42,371 nucleotides of DNA, from the NCBI GenBank assembly GCA_937967805.1, contig CALBTC010000091.1, forward strand, positions 1 to 42,371, read 5' to 3'. Origin of the DNA: an uncultured Anaerolineaceae bacterium. Its GTDB lineage: Bacteria; Chloroflexota; Anaerolineae; Promineifilales; Promineifilaceae. Positions 7,702 through 16,069 of the stretch are shown piece after piece (positions within the stretch are counted from its first letter, which is position 1; each line of letters opens with the position of its first letter). The position numbers were made by a program, and so were the translations under genes. The notes beneath the pieces are model-generated. The model searched no databases, was not told where the DNA came from, and was given only the letters and a program-made list of their open reading frames with translations.

Positions 7702-8505
7702 ATGAGCAAAGATCGCGACACAGTTGACAATCCAAATATTAATCGCGCAGCGCGTACCGGGCGTCCCACGGAAGATGAGCGGCTGTTGGCCGGTCCGGCG
7801 CTGGAGGATAAGCCTTTTTACAAAACCGATACCTGGCGCGTGATGCGCATTATGGGGGAATTTGTGGAGGGGTTTGACGTGCTGGCCGAGTTAGGGCCGG
7901 CGGTCACCATTTTTGGCTCGGCGCGGGCCAAACCGGGAGATGCGCAGTATGAAACGGCCGTTACCGTGGCCCAAACCTTAGGCGAAGCCGGCTTCAATAT
8001 CATCACCGGTGGGGGGCCTGGCATTATGGAAGCGGGCAACAAAGGGGCCAGACAGGCCGGCGTGCAGTCGGTTGGGTTGAACATTGAGCTGCCCTTTGAG
8101 CAGCATCTCAATCCCTACGTCGATCTTTCCATTGATTTCCGCTACTTTTTTGCGCGCAAAGTGATGCTGGTGAAATATGCCCAGGCGTTTGTCATCTTCC
8201 CCGGCGGTTTTGGCACCATGGACGAGCTGTTTGAGTCGCTTACCCTCATCCAGACGGGCAAGGTGCAAAACTTCCCGGTGGTGTTGTTCGACACCAGCTA
8301 TTGGGGTGGCCTGATTGATTGGCTGAAAAACCATATGCTGGCCGGCGGCAAAATTTCGCCAGAAGATTTGGATTTGCTCATCCTTACCGATTCGGCTGAA
8401 GAAGCGCGAGATGCCATTGTGCAAAGCTTAAAGGACAAAAATTGGCGGTTTGCCCAGGAAGAAGGCGCCCGGCATGAGGCGCGAAAGGCTTACGGCCGTC
8501 GCTAG
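7702..8505 (+). CDS. LOG-family protein (TIGR00730 type; nucleotide 5'-monophosphate phosphoribohydrolase-like)
   Basis: This 267-residue Rossmann-fold protein has both hallmarks of the LOG / 'lysine decarboxylase-like' family: G-G-G-P-G-I-M-E at 103-110 and P-G-G-F-G-T-M-D-E at 167-175. Characterised members release the base from cytokinin or purine nucleotide 5'-monophosphates; the old lysine decarboxylase label is wrong for this family. About 60 extra N-terminal residues (charged, then K-P-F-Y-K-T-D-T-W-R-V-M-R-I-M-G-E-F) match the longer bacterial type. An AAAGGAAAT lies just before the ATG. It follows the signalling operon across a hairpin, so it may be read through or separate. Confidence 0.9.
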   Translation: MSKDRDTVDNPNINRAARTGRPTEDERLLAGPALEDKPFYKTDTWRVMRIMGEFVEGFDVLAELGPAVTIFGSARAKPGDAQYETAVTVAQTLGEAGFNIITGGGPGIMEAGNKGARQAGVQSVGLNIELPFEQHLNPYVDLSIDFRYFFARKVMLVKYAQAFVIFPGGFGTMDELFESLTLIQTGKVQNFPVVLFDTSYWGGLIDWLKNHMLAGGKISPEDLDLLILTDSAEEARDAIVQSLKDKNWRFAQEEGARHEARKAYGRR

Positions 8506-8634
8506 ACCAAAATTTACGGCAGATTCACTGGCTTTTTGGGCAAATTTTGTAAATTAGGCTATTGTAATTTTCAGATGAACCCACTACGCTATGTCCACAC
8601 TTCTAACAATCCAACAACTACAAAGTAAAACATT

Positions 8635-11055
8635 ATGACTCCAGAAAAAATTGGTCGTTATGAAATAAAAGGTGAAATCGGACGGGGCGGCATGGCCACC
8701 GTGTACGAGGCATACGATCCCCGCTTTGAGCGCACGGTGGCGCTCAAGATGCTGCCCCGTGAATTTATGCACGAAAAGGAGTTTCGGGCTCGCTTTACCC
8801 GTGAGGCCAAGACCATCGCCACGTTGGAACACCCGGCCATTGTGCCCGTGTATGATTTTGGCGAGGAAAACGGCCAGCCGTTTTTGGTGATGCGCCTGAT
8901 GACGGGCGGATCACTGTCTGACCGGCTGGCGGAGGGACCGATTCCGATTGATGAAGCGGCCGTTATCCTCAAGCGTCTTGGTTCGGCGCTGGACCGGGCG
9001 CACAGCATGGGCATTATTCATCGTGATCTGAAGCCCAGCAACGTGCTGTTTGATCAGTATGGCGATGCCTTCCTGGCCGATTTTGGCATCGTGCACGTTT
9101 CATCCTCCACCAATGCCCTGACGGCCAGCGGCAGCCTGGTGGGTACACCCACCTACATGAGCCCGGAACAGGTGTATGGTGATCGACAGCTAGACGGCCG
9201 TTCCGACATCTACGCCCTCGGGGTCATTCTCTTCCAGATGCTCACCGGCCACACGCCCTACGACGCCGACACACCGGCCCGCATGATGATGAAACACGTT
9301 ATGGACCCCGTGCCGGAAATTTTGAGGGTGCGCCCCGATTTGCCGCCGGCCTGCAATGAGATTATCAGCAAGGCGATGGCCAAAGAGCGGGATGAACGTT
9401 TTTCTACGGCCACGGACTTGTCTTCGGCATTAACGGCTGTTACCAAACCCGGCCTGCAGCAGCCCAACATTGCCAAACTGGAAGAAGAACTGAGCGAGAT
9501 GCAGGCGGACTTATTAACGGAAACACCACCAGCAACGCCGACGCAAACAACGGCCGCTTCTGCCGAAACTGTTACCGATACGCCCGCGGTGCCGCCACCA
9601 CCGCCGCTTGGCTCCGGCATCGGTCCGGCCCCGACACCCATTCCGCAAGCACAAACAAGCGGTGGCGGCGTGCCCAAATGGATTTGGGGGGTGGTGGGTC
9701 TGATTGTTTTGCTTTGCCTGGCTGGTGTTTACCTGGTGGCAACCTCCATCGCCGATGGTGAATTTGCCTTGTTTGGCGAAGATCCGACCAGCACGCCCCG
9801 CCCTGATGAAGATGAAGAGGATGAGGTGGACGAAAGGGCCACCGAAGAGGCAATTGCCGCCATCGAGACTGAAGAAGCGGAAACGGCGACGGCTGAAGCG
9901 GTACCGCCGCCCACCGAAACGCCTGATGTGCCAACGGCCGTTCCCACCGAAGCCCGACCCACTCCTGACCTGCTGGCCACGCGACAAAGCGCCGAAGCCA
10001 CCCGCGCCGCTGCCGCCGAGGCGACGGAACCGCCGCCACCTCCGCCACCGCCGGACAGTAGCGTGGCGGCCATTTATGGCCCGCTTAACGGCTCGCTGCC
10101 CCACGATGATGATGCCTTCATCGAAACCGAATACGCTGATCCCACCCCGGCAGACTTTTTCATGCAGGTTGATATGGTCAACCCTTACGGTTTAGACACG
10201 GGCGGCTGGGACTTTGGCCTCATCTTCCGCCAGAGCGATGTGGATGACGAAATGCGCGTCGTCGTGCGCTCCGATGGCGAGTGGACGCTCAATGATCGCA
10301 CTCCAGGCACCGATGACTTTTTGCAAGAGGGGGACGTTTCCCGCTACCTCAATTTAGGCGAAGGCGAGCGGAATCGGTTCCAGCTTATTGCCAGAGGTGA
10401 TGTGGGCTACTTCTTCCTGAACAATGAGTTTGTTGCTGATCTGGACCTTTCTTCGCGCACCAACGAGGGCAACATTGCGCTGGGCACCGGTTTCTATGGC
10501 GAAAATGAGCTCAATGGCGAAATCACATCCTACGACGATTTTGGCCTATGGTCGCTCGATCCCGTCTACGGTCCGACCAGCGGCGAACTGGTTCACGCGC
10601 TGGACGATTTGATCAAGCTGGAAACGGCCGATGTCGATTTGCGCAACTTTATAGTGGAGGCGACGTTCATCAACCCCTTTGCCGCCTCCGTCAACGATTG
10701 GGATTACGGCTTCTCTTTCCGCACCAACGGCTCTTTTAAATATTGGCTGGTGGTGGCTTCGGAAGGTGATTGGCAGTTAGCCGACCGCCAGGGCAGCGTT
10801 GACGATGAAGTCACGGTGATGGAAGGCGAGCTGTCTAACCTGAACTTAGGGGCCAACGAAACCAACACGCTGCGCCTGATTGCCCTGGGCGACCGCGGGT
10901 TTTTCTTCCTGAATGATCAGTTCATCGATGTGCTGGATATTTCAGGCAACCAGGATTCAGGCGAAATTGAAGTGATGACCGCCTTCTACTTTGACCATGA
11001 AATTGAAGGTGAAGCGACGGGATTTGAAGATTTTACAATTATCCCGCTGCCATAA
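8635..11055 (+). CDS. Membrane Ser/Thr protein kinase with duplicated extracytoplasmic beta domains
   Basis: This is an 806-residue protein. Residues 8-270 are a Hanks-type kinase: G-loop G-R-G-G-M-A-T-V (16-23), Lys38, Glu57, H-R-D (129-131), D-F-G (149-151) and S-P-E (176-178). A Pro/Thr-rich linker, one membrane span (about 349-369) and an acidic, Glu/Ala/Thr-rich stalk ending in a poly-Pro run (to about 473) follow. Outside the membrane are two copies of a 160-residue domain (about 480-643 and 645-806), each with W-D-F/Y-G, an R-x-x-x-x-F-x-L-I/R-L-I-A-x-G-D pattern and F-F-L-N-x-x-F. These look like a LamG/DUF1080-type ligand-binding beta sandwich. PASTA repeats are absent. The 129 nt upstream show no clear Shine-Dalgarno or promoter. 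Confidence 0.92.
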   Translation: MTPEKIGRYEIKGEIGRGGMATVYEAYDPRFERTVALKMLPREFMHEKEFRARFTREAKTIATLEHPAIVPVYDFGEENGQPFLVMRLMTGGSLSDRLAEGPIPIDEAAVILKRLGSALDRAHSMGIIHRDLKPSNVLFDQYGDAFLADFGIVHVSSSTNALTASGSLVGTPTYMSPEQVYGDRQLDGRSDIYALGVILFQMLTGHTPYDADTPARMMMKHVMDPVPEILRVRPDLPPACNEIISKAMAKERDERFSTATDLSSALTAVTKPGLQQPNIAKLEEELSEMQADLLTETPPATPTQTTAASAETVTDTPAVPPPPPLGSGIGPAPTPIPQAQTSGGGVPKWIWGVVGLIVLLCLAGVYLVATSIADGEFALFGEDPTSTPRPDEDEEDEVDERATEEAIAAIETEEAETATAEAVPPPTETPDVPTAVPTEARPTPDLLATRQSAEATRAAAAEATEPPPPPPPPDSSVAAIYGPLNGSLPHDDDAFIETEYADPTPADFFMQVDMVNPYGLDTGGWDFGLIFRQSDVDDEMRVVVRSDGEWTLNDRTPGTDDFLQEGDVSRYLNLGEGERNRFQLIARGDVGYFFLNNEFVADLDLSSRTNEGNIALGTGFYGENELNGEITSYDDFGLWSLDPVYGPTSGELVHALDDLIKLETADVDLRNFIVEATFINPFAASVNDWDYGFSFRTNGSFKYWLVVASEGDWQLADRQGSVDDEVTVMEGELSNLNLGANETNTLRLIALGDRGFFFLNDQFIDVLDISGNQDSGEIEVMTAFYFDHEIEGEATGFEDFTIIPLP

Positions 11056-11060
11056 AGACA

Positions 11061-11120
11061 GGAGATTGGAGACTGGAGATTAGAGATTATTTAATCTCCA
11101 ATCTCTAATCTCCAATTCTC
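11061..11120. repeat. Heptad hairpin repeat, family C (GGAGATT units)
   Basis: Four 7-nt units of the GGAGATT type, an ATTT turn, then four reverse-complement units lie between convergent genes, where a bidirectional terminator is expected. The distal arm overlaps the end of the minus-strand gene and gives its last codons and TAG stop. Confidence 0.85.
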
Positions 11121-12172
11121 CCCCTGCTCAAAAATCCCAACATCACAAACAGTAAACCAAAAACAAACATGACCGCCGCCTGGACGTTGACCCGATTTTG
11201 CCAGGTGTCGGTAACGGCCGTTACCAACCGCATCCCCGTTTGCCGCACCGTCACTTCTACCAGCGAGTAATCTGGCACTGCCTGCCGCAGCAGGGTGCGG
11301 GTAATCGCCGGGAAGATGAAGGTAAGGAGCAGAACGAGAACGGCCGTGCCTAACAGCGGCCAGCCCCACCAATGTCCCAACTCCGACCAGGAACGCACCG
11401 CCAGTATAGCGATCAGCAGCAGGCAGCCCGCCGGCAGCAGCCACAGCAGCCAGCCCCAATTTTGCGCCAGGGCAAAGGTGCGCTGCCAGCGCAAAAGCTG
11501 CTCGCGTGCCTGCACCAGTTCCGCATTCTGCGCCTGCTGCTCCGGCGTGAACAGCGGCACGCGCACCACGCCCAATTCACCGGTGAGCTGGGGATTGCTA
11601 TCCAGCGCCTGCACCAGCCGGGTGTGGACCTCTTGCGTCACCTGCTCAGCGGGTATCTCGGGCGGCAGGCAGGCGGGGATGGTCACGTCTGGCCCCAGCA
11701 GCTCGGCCGGATTCACGGGCTGGGTGCACGGCGGCAGGCTGTTGACGACCGTTGCCACAATTTCCAGTCCGGGCTGGCCGCGAAATCGGTCCAGAATAGG
11801 CGTGGTATTAATTACCAGTTCGGCATTGTCCAGATCGCCCGTTTCCAGCATGTCGTAGACGGTGTCTACGGCCGTATCCGTCTGCGACTCAATCCAGCCC
11901 GGCGGCAGCAGGGTTTCCATCGACGCCTGCAAAACTTCTTCATCCAGATCAATGGGGGCCAGACCGCGCTCTCGTGCCTGCTCTTCCAGCGTCCGGGCCA
12001 CAATTGCCGGTACGGCCTCCACCACCAGGCTGTCCAGATCAGACAACGACTCTTTAATCAGTTCACGATCGGCCACAACGGCGAAAAAATTGGTGAGAAA
12101 CAGGGCAATAACGGCCGTAAGCACAAACAGCGCCGCCATAATTCCCGCTAAAAAGTTTAAACATCCTCGCAT
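11105..12172 (-). CDS. Integral membrane protein of unknown function
   Basis: I do not recognise a family for this 355-residue protein. It has one membrane span at the N-terminus (about 8-31), a large extracytoplasmic region of about 200 residues rich in Asp, Glu, Pro and Gln, and three spans near the C-terminus (about 240-262, 268-289, 330-350). The soluble part contains three Cys (P-P-C-T-Q-P, P-A-C-L-P-P) that could form a disulfide. A GGGAGAG lies 4-6 nt before the ATG. The last residues G-R-I-G-D and the TAG stop are read from the family-C repeat, so the original stop has probably been replaced by the repeat. It converges on the Ser/Thr kinase gene. Confidence 0.75.
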   Translation of the reverse strand: MRGCLNFLAGIMAALFVLTAVIALFLTNFFAVVADRELIKESLSDLDSLVVEAVPAIVARTLEEQARERGLAPIDLDEEVLQASMETLLPPGWIESQTDTAVDTVYDMLETGDLDNAELVINTTPILDRFRGQPGLEIVATVVNSLPPCTQPVNPAELLGPDVTIPACLPPEIPAEQVTQEVHTRLVQALDSNPQLTGELGVVRVPLFTPEQQAQNAELVQAREQLLRWQRTFALAQNWGWLLWLLPAGCLLLIAILAVRSWSELGHWWGWPLLGTAVLVLLLTFIFPAITRTLLRQAVPDYSLVEVTVRQTGMRLVTAVTDTWQNRVNVQAAVMFVFGLLFVMLGFLSRGRIGD

Positions 12173-12184
12173 GTTGCTCTCCCG

Positions 12185-12298
12185 TATTCGGTAATCGGTT
12201 ACCCGTAATCGGTGATCGGTAGGTAAGTGATCAGTTTAGCTTAGAAGTAACGATGATTTATCAACCGTTTACCGTTTACCGACCACCGATTACCGTTC
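12185..12298. repeat. Heptad hairpin repeat, family A (long copy)
   Basis: CGGTAATCGGTTACCCGTAA-type units (12187 onward) and their complement (12261-12295) flank a looser centre. The distal arm contains the TAA stop of trmD (12290-12292). Confidence 0.8.
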
Positions 12299-13039
12299 GC
12301 CGGCTGCTAGCTTGCTCAAAAACCAGCGATCTTCCTCGCTGAGTTCGGCCGTCAGCAGCAAATCGGGGCGGCGCTGCCAGGTGCGGCGCAGCGCTTGCTC
12401 CCGCCGCCAGCGGGCGATGTTGGCCGCATGGCCGGAGCGCAGCACCGCCGGCACCGGCCAGCCGCGAAACGTTTCCGGGCGCGTGTAGTGGGGCCCTTCC
12501 AGCAGGCCGGTGGCGTGGCTGTCTTCCCCGGCGGCGTCTTCCGCGCCCAATACGCCGGGAATGAGCCGGGCGACTGCATCAACAATCACCATTGCCGCCA
12601 GCTCGCCGCCGGTGAGGACAAAATCGCCAATGGAAATTTCATCGGTGACGAGGTGCTGCCGCACCCGCTCATCGACGCCTTCGTAACGGCCACACAGCAG
12701 CAGCAGCCGGTTATATTGGGCCAGTTCCTCAGCTACTTTTTGAGTGAACGGCCGTCCTTGCGGCGTGAGCAAAATGATCGGCAATCTCCCATCTTTTGGA
12801 GAGTGGATAGTGGAGATTAGAGATTCTACGGCCGAAAAAATCGGCTCCGGCTTGAGCACCATGCCGCCACCGCCACCGTAAGGGGGTTCGTCCGTAACGC
12901 GATGCTTGCCCGTGGCGTAATCGCGGATGTTGTGCAGCGCAATGTGCAGCAGCCCGGCCGCCTGTGCCCGCTTGAGAATGCTTTCATTCAGATAGCCGGG
13001 AAACATCTCCGGGAACAGCGTCAAAATATCAATGTGCAT
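12290..13039 (-). CDS. trmD: tRNA (guanine-N1-)-methyltransferase
   Basis: The protein has 249 residues from the ATG at 13039, the normal TrmD size; an in-frame TTG at 13075 is better read as part of the promoter. TrmD is a SPOUT (trefoil-knot) enzyme that methylates G37 of tRNAs using S-adenosylmethionine. It shows the N-terminal [27 protein letters not shown] (about 53-66), the knot motifs [12 protein letters not shown] (115-126) and [13 protein letters not shown] (136-148), and [11 protein letters not shown]. It is not beside rimM, rpsP or rplS as is common. Residues about 73-88, before T-P-Q-G-R-P-F, are encoded by a family-C repeat. The stop codon lies in a family-A repeat. Confidence 0.95.
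   Translation of the reverse strand: MHIDILTLFPEMFPGYLNESILKRAQAAGLLHIALHNIRDYATGKHRVTDEPPYGGGGGMVLKPEPIFSAVESLISTIHSPKDGRLPIILLTPQGRPFTQKVAEELAQYNRLLLLCGRYEGVDERVRQHLVTDEISIGDFVLTGGELAAMVIVDAVARLIPGVLGAEDAAGEDSHATGLLEGPHYTRPETFRGWPVPAVLRSGHAANIARWRREQALRRTWQRRPDLLLTAELSEEDRWFLSKLAAGER
12783..12825. repeat. Heptad repeat, family C, inside trmD
   Basis: Read on the minus strand, four 7-nt units close to AATCTCC are followed by a short inverted return (GGGAGATT), all in frame in trmD. They encode the segment [15 protein letters not shown] between the glycine-rich loop and the knot, a spot where TrmD proteins vary in length. Confidence 0.7.
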
Positions 13040-13046
13040 GGCAGTA

Positions 13047-13075
13047 AGTATCTGGCGGTGGGGTGGCTGTGTCAA
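13047..13075 (-). promoter_or_regulatory. Promoter of trmD (leaderless)
   Basis: TTGACA (13070-13075, minus strand), a 17-nt spacer and GATACT (13047-13052) end 7 nt before the ATG at 13039. There is no Shine-Dalgarno. This is the best -35/-10 pair in the window. Confidence 0.65.
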
Positions 13076-13080
13076 GCGTA

Positions 13081-13146
13081 CCAGTAATCGGTTATCCGTA
13101 AACGGTAATCGGTGGCTTTTACCGATTACCCTTTACCGTTTACCGA
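13081..13146. repeat. Heptad hairpin repeat, family A
   Basis: CGGTTAT, CCGTAAA, CGGTAAT and CGGTGG units, then the complement ACCGATTACC...ACCGTTTACCGAT. The distal arm provides the final Arg codon and TAA stop of the URO-D family gene (13140-13142). Confidence 0.85.
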
Positions 13147-14123
13147 TCTACCGCTTCGCGTAGGGCGCGGATGTTGCGTAGGGGGGTGGTGGTCATGGCC
13201 ACGCAGCCGGTGCCCAACAGAAGGCGACGGCCGTTTGTCTGGTCAATCGCATCTTTTGCTTCGGCCAGCGTTTGTTCGGGCGATTCCTGGTGCAGCGTCC
13301 AATGGTCGATGCCGCCGCTGGCTGCCCCTTTGATTTGTTTTACTCCCTCTGCCAGGGTGATACCTGTTTCCCGGTCGTGCCAGTTGAGCAGCTTGGCCGG
13401 GTAGCCGGCTACCAGATCAAACATGACGTCGCTGCTGTGCAGATGGACCATGTTGAGCCATAAATCTTGCACGGCGTTGAGAATTTGGTGGTCGTACGGC
13501 CGTCCCCACATCTCATACTCTTCCCGGCTCAGCAAAGGATACCGGGCATGTTGAATGGCATAAAAAATGCCATCAATGCCAATATTCCTGGCAGCTTCAA
13601 TGAAGTTAAGCGTACTCTTAACAATCGTTTCCTGCCCCTGCCGAAATGACTCCGGCTGGCGGCGCATGTGGCTCAACATCGGTTCATTGCCGGCCAGATG
13701 TTTGGCCTGGGACAGCGGGGCAAAAATGGTGGCCAGCACCGGCACGGTGTCGCCCACTTCCTCCTTCACCAGGCGCAGCGCCTCTAACTGCGTCGCCAGC
13801 ATTCCCTGACCAGGATTAAGCGGCTGGAGGTTGGCCCAATCTTCTGGCTCCTGGATAGGACGATGGGTGTACTCTCGCGTACCTTCAATATGGCCCACCC
13901 ATTCATCCTTAACGCCCCAATCCACGACCGAATAGCTGCTGGCGGGGCCAACCTTTAGCAAATCCCAATCATAATCCTGCTGCCATTTTAGGTGGGCGGC
14001 GGCTAGAGCCTGCGCATCCTGGTCGTCTCCTGGCCAATGCCGCCACAGCGCTACCGGCACCCGGTCTGGTGCTTCATCGCTAATCGTTGCTTCCAATCGT
14101 TTCCGTTTACTCCAGTTTGACAT
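13140..14123 (-). CDS. Uroporphyrinogen decarboxylase (URO-D) family protein
   Basis: The protein has 327 residues from the ATG at 14123; AAAGGAAG 7 nt upstream fixes this start over the longer open frame. The fold family is recognisable from R-K-R-L-E-A-T-I-S-D-E-A-P-D-R-V-P-V-A-L-W near the N-terminus, V-L-A-T-I-F-A-P-L-S and H-L-H-S-S-D-V-M-F-D-L in the middle, and G-G-I-D-H near the C-terminus. HemE decarboxylates uroporphyrinogen III, but this branch lacks the usual HemE N-terminal arginine-rich signature. It is closer to the large uncharacterised group related to corrinoid:CoM methyltransferases (MtaA/CmuA). No other heme gene is present. Substrate unknown; I would not call it hemE. The stop codon is part of a family-A repeat. 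Confidence 0.8.
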   Translation of the reverse strand: MSNWSKRKRLEATISDEAPDRVPVALWRHWPGDDQDAQALAAAHLKWQQDYDWDLLKVGPASSYSVVDWGVKDEWVGHIEGTREYTHRPIQEPEDWANLQPLNPGQGMLATQLEALRLVKEEVGDTVPVLATIFAPLSQAKHLAGNEPMLSHMRRQPESFRQGQETIVKSTLNFIEAARNIGIDGIFYAIQHARYPLLSREEYEMWGRPYDHQILNAVQDLWLNMVHLHSSDVMFDLVAGYPAKLLNWHDRETGITLAEGVKQIKGAASGGIDHWTLHQESPEQTLAEAKDAIDQTNGRRLLLGTGCVAMTTTPLRNIRALREAVDR

Positions 14124-14173
14124 AATATCTTCCTTTAAATCGTGCAAACAAATGGTTCTACTGAAAAACTTAA

Positions 14174-14235
14174 CTGCGGAGAGCGCGGAGGACACGGAGA
14201 AAAAGAAAAACTCTGCGCTCTCCGCGTTCTCTGCG
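14174..14235. repeat. Hairpin repeat, family B (GCGGAGAG units)
   Basis: Degenerate 8-nt units (GCGGAGAG, CGCGGAGG) face CTCTGCGCTCTCCGCG. It lies between the divergent URO-D and acyl-CoA dehydrogenase genes, so here it is in a promoter region and not at a gene end. Confidence 0.8.
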
Positions 14236-14286
14236 ATGAAAAATCTTTTTATATTGTACCCGGTAGCGAGAGATGTGGATTGTGGG

Positions 14287-14292
14287 TAGAAT
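14287..14292 (+). promoter_or_regulatory. -10 box (TAGAAT) for the acyl-CoA dehydrogenase gene
   Basis: TAGAAT ends 7 nt before the ATG at 14300, with a T-run between. There is no Shine-Dalgarno and no good -35, so a leaderless start is only suggested. Confidence 0.4.
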
Positions 14293-14299
14293 CTTTTTT

Positions 14300-15475
14300 A
14301 TGGAACAAATAATGAATGAAACTGGAAAACAGCAAGATAAAAATGTAAAAACGGCCGTCTCCCTGGCCACCAGCTTAGCCGAACAGTTCGCTGCCCGCGC
14401 CGATGAAGCGGACCGGGAAGGTGTGTTGCCCGCTGAGGATGTGGCTGCCTTGAAAGAATCCGGCTATTTGGGCATTAGCGTACCGCGCGAATTTGGCGGC
14501 TTTGGGCTGTCGCTGCGCGACTGTGTAGAGGCGCAGCTGGCATTGGCCCAGGGCAGTACTTCCACCGCCATCGTGGCCGGGATGCAGGTGCATATTTTTG
14601 GCCACCAGCGGGAAGTGCGCTCATGGGATGATGCCTGGTATGAGGAATTTTGCCGCCTGGCTGCCGGTGGCGCGCTGTTTAACTCCATTGCCAGCGAACC
14701 GGCGATGGGCAGCCCGTCACGCGGCGGTTTACCGGCCACTACGGCCGTTCCTGCCAAAGATGGTGACGGGTGGGTGGTGAACGGCCGTAAAACGTGGTCC
14801 ACCGGCGGCAAACACCTCACCCACATGCTGGTGCGTGTAGCCCTGGAAGGGGAAAACGCCGTCGTGTTGGTGGAGCAAGATATGCCCGGCGTAGAATGGA
14901 TCACCACCTGGAGCGATTCGCTCAGCCTGCGCGCCAGCGACAGCCATGACGTGGTTTTTCATGATGTCCGCATTCCCCAAAATTATGTCGTAGAACGAGG
15001 GGATGCCAAAGCCAGGCCTAACGTCTGGTTCCCGATGATTATGTCAACAATTTACCTGGGAGCAGCGATGGCCGCCCGGAATCGGGTGATTCAGTTTGCT
15101 TTAGAACGCGTTCCCACTGCCCTGGGTAAACCAATTGCCACGCTGCCCAAAATCCAGCGGCAAATTGGCGAGATTGACGTGGCGCTGCAGGCGGCCCGCT
15201 CACTTTTGTTTGACGTGGCGGCTGATTGGACCGGCGAAGACGCCGACCGCAAAAAGATGTCGGCCCGCATTGCCGCCGCCAAAACGATGGTGACGGAGAC
15301 GGCCAACAAGGTGACGGATCAGGCGCTGCGCATTGCCGGGGGCAGCAGCATCACCAAGGCGCTGCCGCTGGAGCGCTACTTTCGCGACGTGCGCGCCGGC
15401 GCCATGCAGCCCCCCTCTGGCGACACTGCCCTGGAAATGGTCGGCCGCGCCGCTATCGCCGAATTCGAGGATTAG
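14300..15475 (+). CDS. Acyl-CoA dehydrogenase family flavoprotein
   Basis: The protein has 391 residues from the ATG at 14300 (an in-frame ATG lies at 14312; the longer open frame from 14273 is less likely). Acyl-CoA dehydrogenase features: an N-terminal helical domain with L-K-E-S-G-Y-L-G-I-S-V-P-R-E-F-G-G-F-G-L-S, a mid-domain stretch W-V-V-N-G-R-K-T-W-S-T-G-G near 155-167, and a C-terminal helical bundle ending R-I-A-G-G-S-S-I-T-K-A-L-P-L-E-R-Y-F-R-D-V-R-A-G. The ending P-P-S-G-D-T-A-L matches the YdbM/DszC-like subgroup, some of which are monooxygenases, so the exact reaction is open. It converges on the paa cluster and may belong to the same catabolic theme. Confidence 0.85.
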   Translation: MEQIMNETGKQQDKNVKTAVSLATSLAEQFAARADEADREGVLPAEDVAALKESGYLGISVPREFGGFGLSLRDCVEAQLALAQGSTSTAIVAGMQVHIFGHQREVRSWDDAWYEEFCRLAAGGALFNSIASEPAMGSPSRGGLPATTAVPAKDGDGWVVNGRKTWSTGGKHLTHMLVRVALEGENAVVLVEQDMPGVEWITTWSDSLSLRASDSHDVVFHDVRIPQNYVVERGDAKARPNVWFPMIMSTIYLGAAMAARNRVIQFALERVPTALGKPIATLPKIQRQIGEIDVALQAARSLLFDVAADWTGEDADRKKMSARIAAAKTMVTETANKVTDQALRIAGGSSITKALPLERYFRDVRAGAMQPPSGDTALEMVGRAAIAEFED

Positions 15476-15489
15476 CCACAAAAAAAGAC

Positions 15490-15555
15490 AACGCAGAGAC
15501 GCAAAGACGCAGAGCTAATGGGTTATCTTCCTCTGCGTCTCCGCGTTTCTGCGTT
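15490..15555. terminator. Bidirectional hairpin, repeat family B
   Basis: Two 25-nt arms (15490-15514 and 15531-15555), built from 8-nt units such as ACGCAGAG, pair with few mismatches. A poly-A flank on the left and AAAAATT on the right make it a plausible two-way terminator between convergent genes. Confidence 0.75.
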
Positions 15556-15563
15556 AAAAATTC

Positions 15564-16058
15564 TTACAACGGTTTGAACTGCTCGAAGGCATCCTGGCAG
15601 TCGTGGCAGTAGTAGATCATGCGGCAGAGGGTGGGGCCGAAGCTGTTTTTGATGGTTGTGTTTTTGGAGCCGCAGCGGGGGCATTCGGCCACGTCTAAAA
15701 AGGCGACGGAGATGAGGTCTCCGCCGTGCTTTTGTGGCGGAGCCAGGCCAAACTGGCGCAGCTTTTCGCGGGCTTCGTCGTTAATCCAGTCGGTGCTCCA
15801 GGGAGGATACAAGACGGTTTCTACGGTGACGTTTTCGATGCCTAGCTGGCGCACGGCCGTTTCCATCTCCCTTCTCATCACGTCCAAAGCCGGACAGCCG
15901 GAAAAGGTCGGCGTCATCGTCACGCGGACCGTACCTTCATCTACTTTAACGTCCCGCACAATCCCCATTTCCACCACAGACACAACCGGAATCTCCGGGT
16001 CTTTCACCTCATCGAGAGCTTGCCAGATTTGTTGGGCAGTAATTATTTGCGTGTCCAT
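15564..16058 (-). CDS. paaD: Phenylacetyl-CoA epoxidase accessory protein PaaD
   Basis: This 164-residue protein combines an N-terminal MIP18/DUF59 domain (V-K-D-P-E-I-P-V-V-S-V-V-E-M-G-I-V about 18-34; S-G-C-P-A with Cys55) and a C-terminal zinc-ribbon-like domain (C-P-R-C-G at C126/C129, C145, C-H-D-C at C151/C154). PaaD is needed to mature the epoxidase, probably through iron-sulfur or metal assembly. It lies 11 nt downstream of paaC on the same strand, in the usual paaABCD order. It is the last gene of the cluster; the reductase gene paaE is not in the window. Confidence 0.93.
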   Translation of the reverse strand: MDTQIITAQQIWQALDEVKDPEIPVVSVVEMGIVRDVKVDEGTVRVTMTPTFSGCPALDVMRREMETAVRQLGIENVTVETVLYPPWSTDWINDEAREKLRQFGLAPPQKHGGDLISVAFLDVAECPRCGSKNTTIKNSFGPTLCRMIYYCHDCQDAFEQFKPL

Positions 16059-16069
16059 AAAATGCTTTC

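Noticed and set aside
7702..8505. Annotation as lysine decarboxylase
   Set aside because: The PGGxGTxxE motif marks the LOG family; the decarboxylase label is historical and wrong.
9729..10104. Long minus-strand reading frames opposite the kinase linker
   Set aside because: They are low-complexity Gly/Ser/Arg shadows of the Pro/Glu/Thr-rich linker, with no start signals.
13140..14123. Annotation as hemE
   Set aside because: The URO-D fold is clear but the HemE N-terminal signature is absent and there is no heme gene context.
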